Source of the DNA: Blastococcus sp. KM273128
Lineage (GTDB): Bacteria > Actinomycetota > Actinomycetes > Mycobacteriales > Geodermatophilaceae
Assembly: GCF_021698975.1 (NCBI RefSeq)
Contig: NZ_SSXA01000045.1
Span: 1-52,953, forward strand
DNA: 52,953 nt
Direction: 5' to 3'
Shown in pieces: positions 1-7,928 of the stretch. The translations under genes and the position numbers were made by a program. The first letter of the stretch is position 1; each line of letters starts with the position of its first letter. The notes below the pieces were generated by a model that saw only the letters and a program-made list of their open reading frames with translations, did no database searches and had not been told where the DNA came from.

Positions 1-728
1 ACCTGGCCGGGGAGCAGCAGGTCGGGGTCGGGGCCGATCACCTCGGCGTTGGCGTGCCACCAGGCCCGGACGGCGGCCGCCACCTCGGCGTCCGACGGCG
101 TGTCCCCCCGCGTGCGCGCCAGGTGGTCCTCCGCGATGCCCCACAGGCACTCGCCGCGCAGGACGACGTGCTCCCCGGCCGCCGGTGCGGAGGGCCAGTC
201 GGGCACGGCGGCGGTGCGCGCGCCGCCCTCCGGCGCGGCCTCGGTCGCCGGTGTGGCTGCGGTGGCCGGCGCGGGCGCGGTGGCCGGCGCCGGCCAGTCG
301 GGGGCGGAGGACGACGGCGGAGCGGGCACCTCGTCGACCGCGGCAGCGGTCGCGGCCGGCAGCGCCGGCACCGCCGCTCCGGCCAGCGGCGGTGCGATGC
401 CGAGGCCGACGCCCAGCAGGAGGGCCGCGGTCCGCCGGGCGCCGGAGGGGAGGACGCCGCGGAGCGCGCCGGCGGCGAGCGCGCCGGTCATCCCGGGCAG
501 CGCCGAGCCTGCGGTCAGCGCGAGCCCGAGGGCCCCCCATCCCCACACCGCCCACGCGAGCAGCCCCACGAGGTGCACGACCAGCACGTCGGGGCCGGCG
601 GTGTCGGCCGTGCGCTGCGCGGCGGCCAGGGCGGCCAGCGAGGCGGCCGGCGCCGGGGTCAGCAGGGCCAGCACCCCGGCGAGGCCGCTCATGCCGGCCA
701 CGGTCCCGAGCAGTCGTCGCACCGACAC
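1..728 (-). CDS. LysM-domain membrane-associated protein, 3' end cut by window
   Basis: Read on the minus strand from a GTG at 728, preceded by a GGAGGA ribosome site (735-740) with a 6-nt gap; a second in-frame GTG lies at 722. The protein begins with a hydrophobic segment (about residues 5-25), has two more hydrophobic stretches (about 48-71 and 97-117), then a long Pro/Ala-rich linker. It ends, at the window edge, in a LysM-like domain (about residue 185 on, with motif GECLWGIAEDHL). LysM domains bind peptidoglycan or chitin, so I infer a membrane-anchored protein with an extracytoplasmic wall-binding end. The C-terminus lies outside the window, so additional domains cannot be excluded. 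The plus-strand reading of this stretch is a high-GC shadow. Confidence 0.8.
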   Translation of the reverse strand, partial: MSVRRLLGTVAGMSGLAGVLALLTPAPAASLAALAAAQRTADTAGPDVLVVHLVGLLAWAVWGWGALGLALTAGSALPGMTGALAAGALRGVLPSGARRTAALLLGVGLGIAPPLAGAAVPALPAATAAAVDEVPAPPSSSAPDWPAPATAPAPATAATPATEAAPEGGARTAAVPDWPSAPAAGEHVVLRGECLWGIAEDHLARTRGDTPSDAEVAAAVRAWWHANAEVIGPDPDLLLPGQ

Positions 729-757
729 CGACCCTCCTCCGCGTTGACGTCGCAGCA

Positions 758-789
758 CTAAAGCAAGCAAACGCACGCAAACGCAAGTA
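758..789. repeat. Short AT-richer tandem repeat between divergent genes
   Basis: Two adjacent 10-bp units, GCAAACGCAC and GCAAACGCAA, preceded by partial copies (AAGCAA), lie in the 86-bp gap between the LysM gene and the gene at 815. The stretch is much less GC-rich than its surroundings. One repeat per helical turn suits a protein that binds direct repeats head to tail. The binding protein is unknown. Confidence 0.5.
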
Positions 790-801
790 AAGGCGTCGAT
801 C

Positions 802-807
802 TAGGCT
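802..807 (+). promoter_or_regulatory. -10 element TAGGCT of a leaderless gene
   Basis: TAGGCT fits the actinobacterial TANNNT -10 consensus and ends 7 nt before the ATG at 815. Transcription would therefore start at the start codon itself. No Shine-Dalgarno sequence is present. Confidence 0.65.
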
Positions 808-814
808 GTCCGGC

Positions 815-1384
815 ATGCGTTGGCAGCAGCTGTTCGCGGACCTGGAGGCGCAGTTCGGGGCCGCGGAGGACGCCCAGGACCGGGCTGAGTGGGCCTCGCG
901 CGCCCGCGCGGAGGTCGGCGCGGTGCGGCTGGCCGACCGGGTCGGGGGATCGCTCGGCGCGGAGCTCGTGGTGACCTGCCGCGGGGCGGGCCGGGTGCGC
1001 GGTGTGCTCGCCGCGCAGGGGAGCGACTGGCTGCTGCTCACCGACGACCGGGGGCGCGACCAGCTGGTCGCGGCGCCGGCGGTCCGGGCGGTGGACGGGC
1101 TGGGGCGCTGGACGGCGCCGGCCGGCGAGCCGGGGCCGGTGCGGGCGCGGCTCGACCTGCGCCGGGCGCTGCGCGGTCTGGCGCGCGACCGAAGCGCCGT
1201 CCAGCTCGTGCTCGACGACGGGACGCAGCTGACCGGGACGATCGACCGGGTCGGGGTGGACTACGTGGAGGTGGCCGAGCACGCGGCGGACGAGCCGCGC
1301 CGCGCGGGGGCGGTGCGCCGGGTCTCGGCGGTGGTCGTCGACGCCGTGGCCGTGGTGCGCACGCTGGCGCCCGGGTGGGGGTGA
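815..1384 (+). CDS. Conserved hypothetical protein, actinobacterial
   Basis: A 189-aa protein with no motif I can assign. It has an N-terminal helix (MRWQQLFADLEAQF) and a pattern of short beta segments (VVTCRGAGRVRGVL, WLLLTDDRGRDQLV) that suggests a small beta-barrel. No membrane segment or signal peptide is visible. Homologues beside small HTH genes are common in actinobacteria and are sometimes labelled 'Fis family regulator' without a visible Fis HTH. The start is supported by the leaderless -10 element 7 nt upstream. It ends 4 bp from the convergent HTH gene. Function unknown. Confidence 0.75.
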   Translation: MRWQQLFADLEAQFGAAEDAQDRAEWASRARAEVGAVRLADRVGGSLGAELVVTCRGAGRVRGVLAAQGSDWLLLTDDRGRDQLVAAPAVRAVDGLGRWTAPAGEPGPVRARLDLRRALRGLARDRSAVQLVLDDGTQLTGTIDRVGVDYVEVAEHAADEPRRAGAVRRVSAVVVDAVAVVRTLAPGWG

Positions 1385-1388
1385 GCCG

Positions 1389-1646
1389 TCAGCCGCGCTG
1401 CTCGACGGCGTCGGCCCCGGCGGTGGACCCGGCGGCCGGCTCGGGCGGCACGGTGCCGGCGCGGGCCTCGGCGTACTTCTGCTGGATGAAGCGCTCGAGC
1501 TCGTCCACCTCGACGCGCCACTGGCCGCGCCCGCCGATCTGGATGGCGATCAGCTCCTTGCGGCGCACCAGCGCATAGGCCTGCGACCACGAGACGTTGA
1601 GGATCTCCGCGACGTCGTCGAGGGTCAGGAAGCGGGGCGTGGGCAT
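1389..1646 (-). CDS. Excisionase/MerR-type small HTH DNA-binding protein
   Basis: An 85-aa protein with an N-terminal winged-HTH domain of the excisionase/AlpA kind: LTLDDVAEILNVSWSQAYAL is the HTH and GGRGQWRVEVDELERFI the wing and following helix. A Pro/Ala-rich tail follows. Such proteins bind DNA and in actinobacteria often act as developmental or housekeeping regulators. It belongs to the same broad superfamily as BldC but the sequence is not BldC. An ATG at 1658 would add four residues; I prefer 1646 because GGAG sits 6 nt upstream of it. It is divergent from the SAF gene, with a palindrome (1705-1728) in the shared control region. Confidence 0.8.
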   Translation of the reverse strand: MPTPRFLTLDDVAEILNVSWSQAYALVRRKELIAIQIGGRGQWRVEVDELERFIQQKYAEARAGTVPPEPAAGSTAGADAVEQRG

Positions 1647-1704
1647 CGGCGTCTCCATCCGTTCGCGGCACAGTCTGTCAGCCGTGCCGGTGGTCCGCGG
1701 CGGC

Positions 1705-1728
1705 CGTCCACACCCGAACGTGTGGACG
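1705..1728. promoter_or_regulatory. Inverted repeat, candidate operator
   Basis: A perfect inverted repeat with 9-bp arms (core GTCCACAC-N6-GTGTGGAC) sits in the 200-bp gap between the HTH gene and the divergent SAF gene. Its size and symmetry fit a dimeric regulator's site. There is no U-tract, so it is not a terminator. Confidence 0.5.
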
Positions 1729-1847
1729 ACGGATGCACGAGTTCGCACGCATACCGCATCATCGGCGGCCCAACGCCGTCGACGGCGCGCACCGGCGGAC
1801 CGGTGCGCCCGACCGGGCCGGCGACGAGCCGGCAGAGAGAAGGTCGT

Positions 1848-2579
1848 GTGAGCGCCGTGCGGACCCCGGGCGCCGTCCCCGGCACCACCGAGCTGCCGGC
1901 CGGCCCCACCCCGCGGCGGGTGCGCACCCCCGGCTGGCTGGACCTCCGGCTGGTGCTCGGCGTGCTGCTCGTGCTCACGTCGGTGCTCCTCGGCGCGCGG
2001 GTGGTCGGCGCCGCGGACGCGACCGTGCCGGTCTGGAGCGCCGCCGAGGACCTCGCGGCCGGGACGGTCCTGACCGCCGACGACCTCGTGGTCGTCGACG
2101 TCCGGCTCGACGACGCGGCCGCGGCGTACCTCGCGGGCAGCACCCACCTCGAGGGCAGCGCGCTCTCCCGCGGCGTGCGGGCCGGCGAGCTGCTGCCGCG
2201 CTCGGCCCTCGAGGAGCCGGCGGAGCTCGTCCAGCTGGCCCTCCCCGTGCAGGCCGGCTACGTGCCCCCGGGCCTGCGCCGCGGGCAGGTGGTCGACGTG
2301 TACGCCGTCGCCGACCCCGCGGTCGGTGCCACCGGCGCGGACCTGGGCAGCGTGGCCCTCGTCGTCGGCGCGGCCCCCGTGCAGGCGGTGTCGGGCGGCG
2401 CCGACGGCGTCCTGTCGACGCCGACCACCACGGTGCAGGTCGTGGTCGGCGTGGCGGCCGACGACGCCGCCGACGTCCTGGCCGCCATCGCCGGGCGCCC
2501 GCTGGTGGTGGTCGCCCACCCCGCCGGCGCGACGGCGGACGGCAGCCCCGTCGCCGCGGCCGCCGGGCCGACCGGCTGA
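1848..2579 (+). CDS. SAF-domain protein, CpaB/RcpC-like
   Basis: A 243-aa protein with a short cytoplasmic N-terminus, one transmembrane segment (about residues 33-55) and an extracytoplasmic SAF domain (about 57-120, AAEDLAAGTVLTADDLVVVD). The C-terminal half resembles the CpaB/RcpC region of Flp/Tad pilus assembly. SAF domains in CpaB help assemble the secretin-associated periplasmic part of the Tad machine; in a Gram-positive the role is unclear. GTG at 1848 is chosen because AGAAGG lies 4 nt upstream and the TM segment starts soon after; longer in-frame readings run into the promoter. It overlaps the CpaE-like gene by ATGA, so the two are probably translationally coupled. Confidence 0.75.
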   Translation: MSAVRTPGAVPGTTELPAGPTPRRVRTPGWLDLRLVLGVLLVLTSVLLGARVVGAADATVPVWSAAEDLAAGTVLTADDLVVVDVRLDDAAAAYLAGSTHLEGSALSRGVRAGELLPRSALEEPAELVQLALPVQAGYVPPGLRRGQVVDVYAVADPAVGATGADLGSVALVVGAAPVQAVSGGADGVLSTPTTTVQVVVGVAADDAADVLAAIAGRPLVVVAHPAGATADGSPVAAAAGPTG

Positions 2580-3874
2580 TGGCCCTTCAGGTCTTCACCG
2601 CCGTCACCGGTGCCGGCTGGGAGTCCGCGCTCGTCGGTGCGCTCGACCGCGACGACCACGGGGTCACCGTCGTCCGGCGCTGCGTCGACATCTCCGACCT
2701 GCTGGCGGCCGCGGCCACCGGCACCGGCCAGGCGGCCCTGCTGTCGGCGGAGCTGCGCCGGCTCGACGGCGACGCGGTCGCCCGGCTGCACGCCGCCGGC
2801 GTCGCGGTCGTCGGCCTGGTCGAGCCCGGTGACGACGCCGCGGCGCAGCGGCTGCGCCGGCTGGGTGTGGCCCAGGTGCTGCCGGCCGACGCCGACCCGG
2901 AGCTGATCGCGGAGGCGCTGCGGGACGCGGTCGACGGCGCCCCGGCGCCCGGTCACGACGTCGCCGACCTCCGCGCGGCGCTCCCGGCCCCCACGCGCCC
3001 CGCCGAGCCGGAGCGCCCGCGGGGGGAGCGGGGCCGCGTGGTGGCGGTGTGGGGCGCGACCGGGGCCCCGGGCCGGACGACGGTCGCGGTGGGGCTGGCC
3101 GACGAGGCCGCCCGGCTGGGCGTGCCGACGATGCTGGTCGACGCCGACGTCCACGGCGGGGTGGTCGCGCAGGTGCTCGGGCTGCTCGACGAGTCACCCG
3201 GGCTCGCCGGCGCGGCCCGGCAGGCGGGCCTCGGGACGCTGGACGCCACGGCGCTCACCGCGCTGGCGTGGGCGGTCCGGCCCGACCTGCGAGTGCTCAC
3301 CGGGCTGGCCCGCGCGGACCGGTGGCCCGAGCTCCGGCCGGCCGGGGTGGCCGCGGTGCTCGACGAGGCCCGCCACCTCGCGCGGCTCACCGTCGTGGAC
3401 TGCGGCTTCGGCGTCGAGGACGACGAGGAGCTCTCCTACGACACCGCCGCCCCGCGCCGCAACGGCGCCACGCTGGCCGCGCTGGAGCACGCCGACACGG
3501 TGCTGTGCGTCTCCGGGGCCGACCCGGTCGCCCTCCAGCGCTGCGTGCGGGCCCTCGACCAGCTGCGCGACGTGCTGCCCGACGTCGAGCCGGTGCTCGT
3601 GGTGAACCAGCTGCGCCGCGGGCCGGTGCCCGGCGATCCCCGCCGGGAGGTCGGCGAGGCGCTGGAGCGGTTCACCGGCCGGCGCCCCGGGGCCTTCCTC
3701 CCGGCCGACCGGCGGGCGACCGACGCCGCCCTCGCGGTCGGCCGCACCCTGGCCGAGGTGGCACCCGGCTCGCCCCTGCGGGCGGAGCTGCGCGCCCTCG
3801 CGGCCCGGCTGGCCGGCGTGCCCGTCCCCGCGGCGGGCCGGCGCGCCGCGCTCCGGGCCCGGCGGGCGGGCTGA
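2579..3874 (+). CDS. CpaE-like MinD/ParA-family ATPase
   Basis: A 431-aa protein. Residues 1-130 form a receiver-like domain with no obvious phosphorylation pocket. A P-loop ATPase of the SIMIBI (MinD/ParA) class follows from about residue 153: GATGAPGRTT (159-168), then LVDADVHGG and a VVDCGFG Walker-B-like strand. The usual P-loop lysine is arginine here. CpaE proteins position Tad pilus machinery at the membrane. The start overlaps the SAF gene's stop (ATGA). No TadA/CpaF, TadB/C or pilin gene is present in the window, so this is an orphan CpaB-CpaE pair, or the rest lies elsewhere. Confidence 0.75.
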   Translation: MALQVFTAVTGAGWESALVGALDRDDHGVTVVRRCVDISDLLAAAATGTGQAALLSAELRRLDGDAVARLHAAGVAVVGLVEPGDDAAAQRLRRLGVAQVLPADADPELIAEALRDAVDGAPAPGHDVADLRAALPAPTRPAEPERPRGERGRVVAVWGATGAPGRTTVAVGLADEAARLGVPTMLVDADVHGGVVAQVLGLLDESPGLAGAARQAGLGTLDATALTALAWAVRPDLRVLTGLARADRWPELRPAGVAAVLDEARHLARLTVVDCGFGVEDDEELSYDTAAPRRNGATLAALEHADTVLCVSGADPVALQRCVRALDQLRDVLPDVEPVLVVNQLRRGPVPGDPRREVGEALERFTGRRPGAFLPADRRATDAALAVGRTLAEVAPGSPLRAELRALAARLAGVPVPAAGRRAALRARRAG

Positions 3875-3936
3875 CCGCGGGCTGTCCCGATCGGCGTCCG
3901 CGTCGTAGCGTGGGGGACCGCGCGGGGACGAGAACG

Positions 3937-5313
3937 ATGGTCGAGCGGCTGGGCACCCTGGAGGCCTCCTTCCTCTACCTGGAGGAGCCCGGCACCCCCA
4001 TGCACGTCGGCGGCGTGCTCGTCCTCGAGGCGCCCCCGGGCGGGCTGGACGCGCTGGCGGCCCTGGTCGAGGCGCGGCTGCCCCTGGTGCCCCGGTACCG
4101 GCAGCGGGTGGCGGAGGTGCCCGGCCACCTCGCCAACCCGGTGTGGGTGGACGACCCCGAGTTCGACATCAGCTACCACCTGCGCCGGTCGGGCCTGCCG
4201 CGCCCGGGCACCGAGCGGCAGCTGCTCGACCTGGTCTCCCGGCTGATGTCCCGCCCCCTGGACCGCCGCCGCCCGCTGTGGGAGGCCTACCTGGTCGAGG
4301 GGCTGGAGGGGGACCGCGTCGCGGTGGTGACCAAGACCCACCCCGCGCTGGTGGACGGGCTCGGCGCCGTCGACATCGGCCAGGTGCTGCTCGACGTCTC
4401 CCCGGACGCCCCGGTGCCCGAGCCGGCCGAGTGGCAGCCCCGGCGCCCCCCGTCGGGCGCCGAGCTGGTCTGGTCCGCCTTCGAGGACTACCGCCGCCGC
4501 CCTTCGCTCGTGGGGCTCGCCCGCTCCGTGGTCACCGACGCGCGCGCCACCGCGGTGCGGATCGGCGGCGTGGCCGCCGGCCTGGTGCGCACGGCGCGCT
4601 CGGCGATCCTCCCGGCGCCGCACAGCCCGCTGAACGCGCCGATCGGCCGGCAGCGCCGGGTCGCGGTGGCGCGCGCCGACCTCGACGACCTCAAGCGGGT
4701 CCGCAAGGCGCACGGCGGGACGGTCAACGACGTGCTGCTCACCGTCGTCGCCGGCGCGCTGCGGGAGTGGCTGCTCTCGCGGGGCGAGCCGCTGGTCGGC
4801 GGCACGTCGGTGCGCGCCCTGGTGCCGGTGTCGGTGCAGGACGAGGACGGCGCCGGCGGCAACCAGGTCACCTCCCACCTGGTCGACCTGCCGGTCGGCG
4901 AGCCCAACCCGCGGGTCCGCCTCGCCCGGCTCACCTACGCGATGCGCGGGATGACCCAGCAGGGCCGGTCGGTGGGCGCGGACAGCCTGATCGCGCTGAG
5001 CGGCTTCGCCCCCTCGACGCTGCACGCGCTCGGCGCCCGCGCGGCCCGCGGGCTCTCCCGGCGGCTGTTCAACCTCGTCGTCACCAACGTCCCGGGCCCG
5101 CAGATGCCCCTGTACGCCGCCGGCGGCCGGGTGCTCGACGTCTTCCCCGTCGTGCCGCTGGCCCGCGGGCAAGGGCTCTCGATCGGGATGACCTCCTACG
5201 ACGGCACGGTGTTCTTCGGTCTCAACGCCGACCGCGACAGCGTCAGCGACGTCGAGGTGCTCGCCGACCTCATCGAGCAGGAGGTCGCGGGGCTGGTCGA
5301 GACCTCGACCTGA
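3937..5313 (+). CDS. WS/DGAT-family O-acyltransferase, altered HHxxxDG motif
   Basis: A 458-aa protein of the wax ester synthase/diacylglycerol acyltransferase family, which transfers acyl groups from acyl-CoA to long-chain alcohols or diacylglycerol. Matching landmarks are the N-terminal LGTLEASFLYLEEPGTPMHV, the PLN motif (PLNAPIGRQRR), the NDVLL motif and the C-terminal NVPGPQMPLY block. The catalytic HHxxxDG is HPALVDG (residues 135-141): the second histidine is proline, while Asp and Gly are kept. A TAGCGT -10 (3906-3911) implies a leader of roughly 20 nt. It could be a paralogue with reduced or different activity; many actinobacteria carry several members. Confidence 0.85.
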   Translation: MVERLGTLEASFLYLEEPGTPMHVGGVLVLEAPPGGLDALAALVEARLPLVPRYRQRVAEVPGHLANPVWVDDPEFDISYHLRRSGLPRPGTERQLLDLVSRLMSRPLDRRRPLWEAYLVEGLEGDRVAVVTKTHPALVDGLGAVDIGQVLLDVSPDAPVPEPAEWQPRRPPSGAELVWSAFEDYRRRPSLVGLARSVVTDARATAVRIGGVAAGLVRTARSAILPAPHSPLNAPIGRQRRVAVARADLDDLKRVRKAHGGTVNDVLLTVVAGALREWLLSRGEPLVGGTSVRALVPVSVQDEDGAGGNQVTSHLVDLPVGEPNPRVRLARLTYAMRGMTQQGRSVGADSLIALSGFAPSTLHALGARAARGLSRRLFNLVVTNVPGPQMPLYAAGGRVLDVFPVVPLARGQGLSIGMTSYDGTVFFGLNADRDSVSDVEVLADLIEQEVAGLVETST

Positions 5314-5359
5314 GCCGGCGGCTACGGTCGTCCTTCCACCGACGAAGGGGGTCGACCGG

Positions 5360-5872
5360 GTGCGCGTGTACCTGCCGGCGACGACGAACGTGCTCCGCAC
5401 CCTGGTCGACGAGGGGCGGCTGTCCGCCCCGCAGACCGTCTTCGCGATCACCCCCGAGCTGCGCCGCTACTACGCGGTGAGCGACGCGGAGGCCGACACC
5501 GAGGAGCTCGAGTACGCCGCCCTCCTGGCCGCGGCCCGCGCCAGCCTGCGGCTGCTCGACCTCGACCCGCTGGCGGTCCGCCGCCGCGCGGTGCTCGCCG
5601 CCGACGTGCCCGACGCCGCGGTCACCCCGATGGACGACCCGCACGTCGACCCGGGCGCGGCCCGCCTCGAGCACGAGATCCGGGTCGAGGAGGTGGCCAG
5701 CGCGCACCTCGACGACGCCGAGGCCGAGGAGGACGTCCGCGCCGCGGTCGCCGTCGTCCTGGAGGCCGACCTGGGCAGCGAGGACGCGCAGTTCGTCGTC
5801 GACCAGGCCGAGGGGCACGAGCTCGGCTGGTACGCCACCCAGGAGATCGGCCCGGCCCTCGAGCTGCTCTGA
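5360..5872 (+). CDS. DUF6912-type conserved hypothetical protein
   Basis: A 170-aa acidic protein starting at GTG with a purine-rich AAGGGGG upstream. The start MRVYLPATTNVLRTLVDEG and the YAVSDAEADTEELEYAAL block are typical of a widespread actinobacterial family of unknown function. No signal, membrane segment or catalytic motif is visible. The C-terminal half is Asp/Glu-rich and probably helical. It follows the acyltransferase in the same direction after 46 bp. Confidence 0.7.
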   Translation: MRVYLPATTNVLRTLVDEGRLSAPQTVFAITPELRRYYAVSDAEADTEELEYAALLAAARASLRLLDLDPLAVRRRAVLAADVPDAAVTPMDDPHVDPGAARLEHEIRVEEVASAHLDDAEAEEDVRAAVAVVLEADLGSEDAQFVVDQAEGHELGWYATQEIGPALELL

Positions 5873-5950
5873 GCAGGCGCCCGCGGGGGTGACCGGGGCC
5901 GCCTCCGTAGGATCACGCCGTTCTGGAGCGTCGACGTCGGGAGCGGGCAC

Positions 5951-6460
5951 ATGCAGTTCGGTCGGTACTACGAGGAGTTCGAGGTCGGGGCCGTCTACAA
6001 GCACTGGCCCGGGAAGACCGTCACCGAGTACGACGACCACCTGTTCTGCCTGCTGACGATGAACCACCACCCGCTGCACATGGACGTCAACTACGCGGAG
6101 AAGACCACCGACTTCGGCAAGAACGTCGTCGTCGGCAACTACATCTACTCGCTGCTGCTGGGCATGAGCGTCCCCGACGTCTCGGGCAAGGCGATCGCCA
6201 ACCTGGAGATCGAGTCGCTGCGGCACGTCGCCCCCACCTTCCACGGCGACACCATCTACGGCGAGACGACGGTGCTCGACAAGACGCCGTCGAAGTCCAA
6301 GGACGACCGCGGCGTCGTCCACGTGGAGACCATCGGCTACAAGCAGGACGGCACCGTCGTCTGCATCTTCCGCCGCAAGGTCATGGTGCCCAAGCGCTCC
6401 TACGGCGAGGCCCGCGGCGGCGAGCAGCCCGGCCGCCCGGAGCCCGCGCCCCGCGGCTGA
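5951..6460 (+). CDS. MaoC-like (R)-hydratase/dehydratase
   Basis: A 169-aa single hot-dog domain protein. MNHHPLHMDVNYA is the hydratase-2-type motif that carries the catalytic acid and histidine in MaoC proteins, and the HVAPTFHGDTIYGET strand is typical of the fold. Such proteins hydrate enoyl-CoA or related thioesters; the substrate here cannot be told from sequence. Length matches stand-alone actinobacterial MaoC proteins. Upstream are a TAGGAT -10 (5908-5913) and a GGGAG ribosome site (5940-5944), giving a leader of about 30 nt. The last 15 residues are a Gly/Pro/Arg-rich tail with no obvious function. Confidence 0.85.
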   Translation: MQFGRYYEEFEVGAVYKHWPGKTVTEYDDHLFCLLTMNHHPLHMDVNYAEKTTDFGKNVVVGNYIYSLLLGMSVPDVSGKAIANLEIESLRHVAPTFHGDTIYGETTVLDKTPSKSKDDRGVVHVETIGYKQDGTVVCIFRRKVMVPKRSYGEARGGEQPGRPEPAPRG

Positions 6461-6482
6461 GCCCGGTGGGCGTGCTGCCCGG

Positions 6483-6899
6483 TCAGCCCGGCAGCACGCC
6501 CCAGCCGCGCAGCGTCTCCACCAGCCGGGGCGTGCACGGCAGGCCGGCGAGCGTCGCGGCGTCGGCGAAGACGACGTCGACCGCGTCGTCCCCGGCCACC
6601 GGTCGCGCGCCGGGGTCCAGCAGCGTGCAGGCGAGGTCGACGACGTCGTAGACGACCGCGCCGCCGTCGATGCGGATGCGGCCCACCTCCGCACCCGCCC
6701 GCACGCGCAGCCCGGTCTCCTCGCGCACCTCCCGCTCCACGGCGCCGGCCACGGTCTCGCCCGGCTCGACGCGGCCCCCGGGCAGCGACCACAGACCGCG
6801 GCCGGGATCGTTGCGCCGTCGCACCAGCAGCAGGCGCCGGTCCCGGTCGTGCACCACGGCGCCGACGCACGGCACCGCCGGCGGATCAGCGGCGGTCAC
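6483..6899 (-). CDS. Nudix hydrolase (MutT-like)
   Basis: A 138-aa protein with a complete Nudix box in the G-x5-E-x7-REV-x-EE-x-G order (GRVEPGE followed by REVREETGL), preceded by a hydrophobic strand and [16 protein letters not shown]. Nudix enzymes hydrolyse nucleoside diphosphates linked to another moiety; this one could clean oxidised nucleotides or act on another substrate. GTG at 6899 is preferred because homologues begin shortly before the [10 protein letters not shown] strand; longer readings overlap the divergent promoter. It converges on the MaoC gene with a 22-bp gap. Confidence 0.8.
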   Translation of the reverse strand: MTAADPPAVPCVGAVVHDRDRRLLLVRRRNDPGRGLWSLPGGRVEPGETVAGAVEREVREETGLRVRAGAEVGRIRIDGGAVVYDVVDLACTLLDPGARPVAGDDAVDVVFADAATLAGLPCTPRLVETLRGWGVLPG

Positions 6900-6979
6900 G
6901 CCCCGCAGGCTACGCACGCCGCCTGTGCGGCCGGCCGCTGCGCTTGACGATCCGCGCCGCTCCCGAGACCGTGTCCCGG

Positions 6980-7603
6980 ATGAGTGCGTCGCCGGTCTGC
7001 CCGCGCTGCGGTGAACCACTGGTCGTCCGCCACGGCTCCGCGGCGCACGCCTGGTGCCACGTGCACGGCGCGGTCACCCCGCTGCACCACACCGCGCTGG
7101 TCGCCCACGACGCCATCGCCGCCGTCACCGCCGACGCCCGCGTGCCGGCCTGGGTGCCCGACCCCATGCCGCCGGGCTGGGCGGTCACCGGCCTGGCGTG
7201 GGGCGGCGAACCGGGTGCGCGGGCGATCGTCGTCGACTGCGCCGGGCCGGCCCCCCTCGGCGGTGCCGCCGAGCTGGTGCTGGTGGCCGAGGAGCCCGGC
7301 ACCGGCGTGGGCTGTGGCTACGCCGGCCTCCCGGGGCTCGACCCCGGTGACGTCATCTCCGGCCCGAGCTCGGTCGGCGTCGAGGCCGCCGGCCAGCACG
7401 CCCCGCTGTGGGCGGTGCCGACCCGCGAGGACCGGGCGGCCTTCGTGGGGGAGGCCTTCGGGGTGTGGCTCTGGCTGGTGATGTGGCCGATGAACGCGGC
7501 CTGGTTGCTGGTCGAGCCCCTGCGGCTGATCGACCTGCGCGAGCGCATCTACCCCGACCTGCCACTGGGGCCGGTGGGGGAGCACCTGCTGCCCGGCCGC
7601 TGA
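6980..7603 (+). CDS. DUF6758-type protein with N-terminal zinc ribbon
   Basis: A 207-aa protein. The N-terminus CPRCGEPL followed by WCHVHG forms a likely zinc-binding knuckle. The middle has a [14 protein letters not shown] block typical of a conserved actinobacterial family, and a hydrophobic segment ([19 protein letters not shown]) lies near the C-terminus. Function unknown. I start at the ATG at 6980 because homologues begin right before the zinc ribbon; upstream in-frame codons would only add unconserved residues. It is divergent from the Nudix gene. Confidence 0.7.
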   Translation: MSASPVCPRCGEPLVVRHGSAAHAWCHVHGAVTPLHHTALVAHDAIAAVTADARVPAWVPDPMPPGWAVTGLAWGGEPGARAIVVDCAGPAPLGGAAELVLVAEEPGTGVGCGYAGLPGLDPGDVISGPSSVGVEAAGQHAPLWAVPTREDRAAFVGEAFGVWLWLVMWPMNAAWLLVEPLRLIDLRERIYPDLPLGPVGEHLLPGR

Positions 7604-7765
7604 CCGATCGGCGCCGGAACCGGACCGGCCGCCGGCGACCGGCGCGTCGGGTGGGTCACCCGTGGGGCCTGTGTTACTCATGGGACGAACGCGTCCGCCG
7701 CACCCGGCGGGCCCTCCTGCCGGCCCGGGCGCCCGGGCCGCCTTCCCCTCACCACGGAGGTGGCG

Positions 7766-7924
7766 GTGAACCTGAAGAAGGTCCTCACCTGGCTGGTCGT
7801 CGCCTTCGTCCTCTTCTACGTCATCCAGGCGCCGGAGTCCTCCGCGCAGCTGGTGCGCAACGCCGGTGAGGCGCTGGGTGACGCCGCCTCCTCCCTCGCG
7901 CAGTTCGTCGGCTCCCTCGTCTGA
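7766..7924 (+). CDS. Small single-pass membrane protein (52 aa)
   Basis: A short gene starting at GTG with an excellent GGAGG (7756-7760) 5 nt upstream. The product begins VNLKKVLTWLVVAFVLFYVI: a basic N-terminus and one transmembrane helix, followed by an amphipathic Ala/Ser-rich tail. It ends 4 nt before the PH-domain gene, so the two are almost certainly one operon. I recognise no named family. It may be an accessory or regulatory subunit of the neighbouring membrane protein. Confidence 0.75.
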   Translation: MNLKKVLTWLVVAFVLFYVIQAPESSAQLVRNAGEALGDAASSLAQFVGSLV

Positions 7925-7928
7925 GCCC

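Noticed and set aside
1712..1728. LexA (SOS) box at the CGAAC palindrome
   Set aside because: Only one half resembles the TCGAAC-N4-GTTCGA box, and the symmetry axis is that of the GTCCACAC arms instead.
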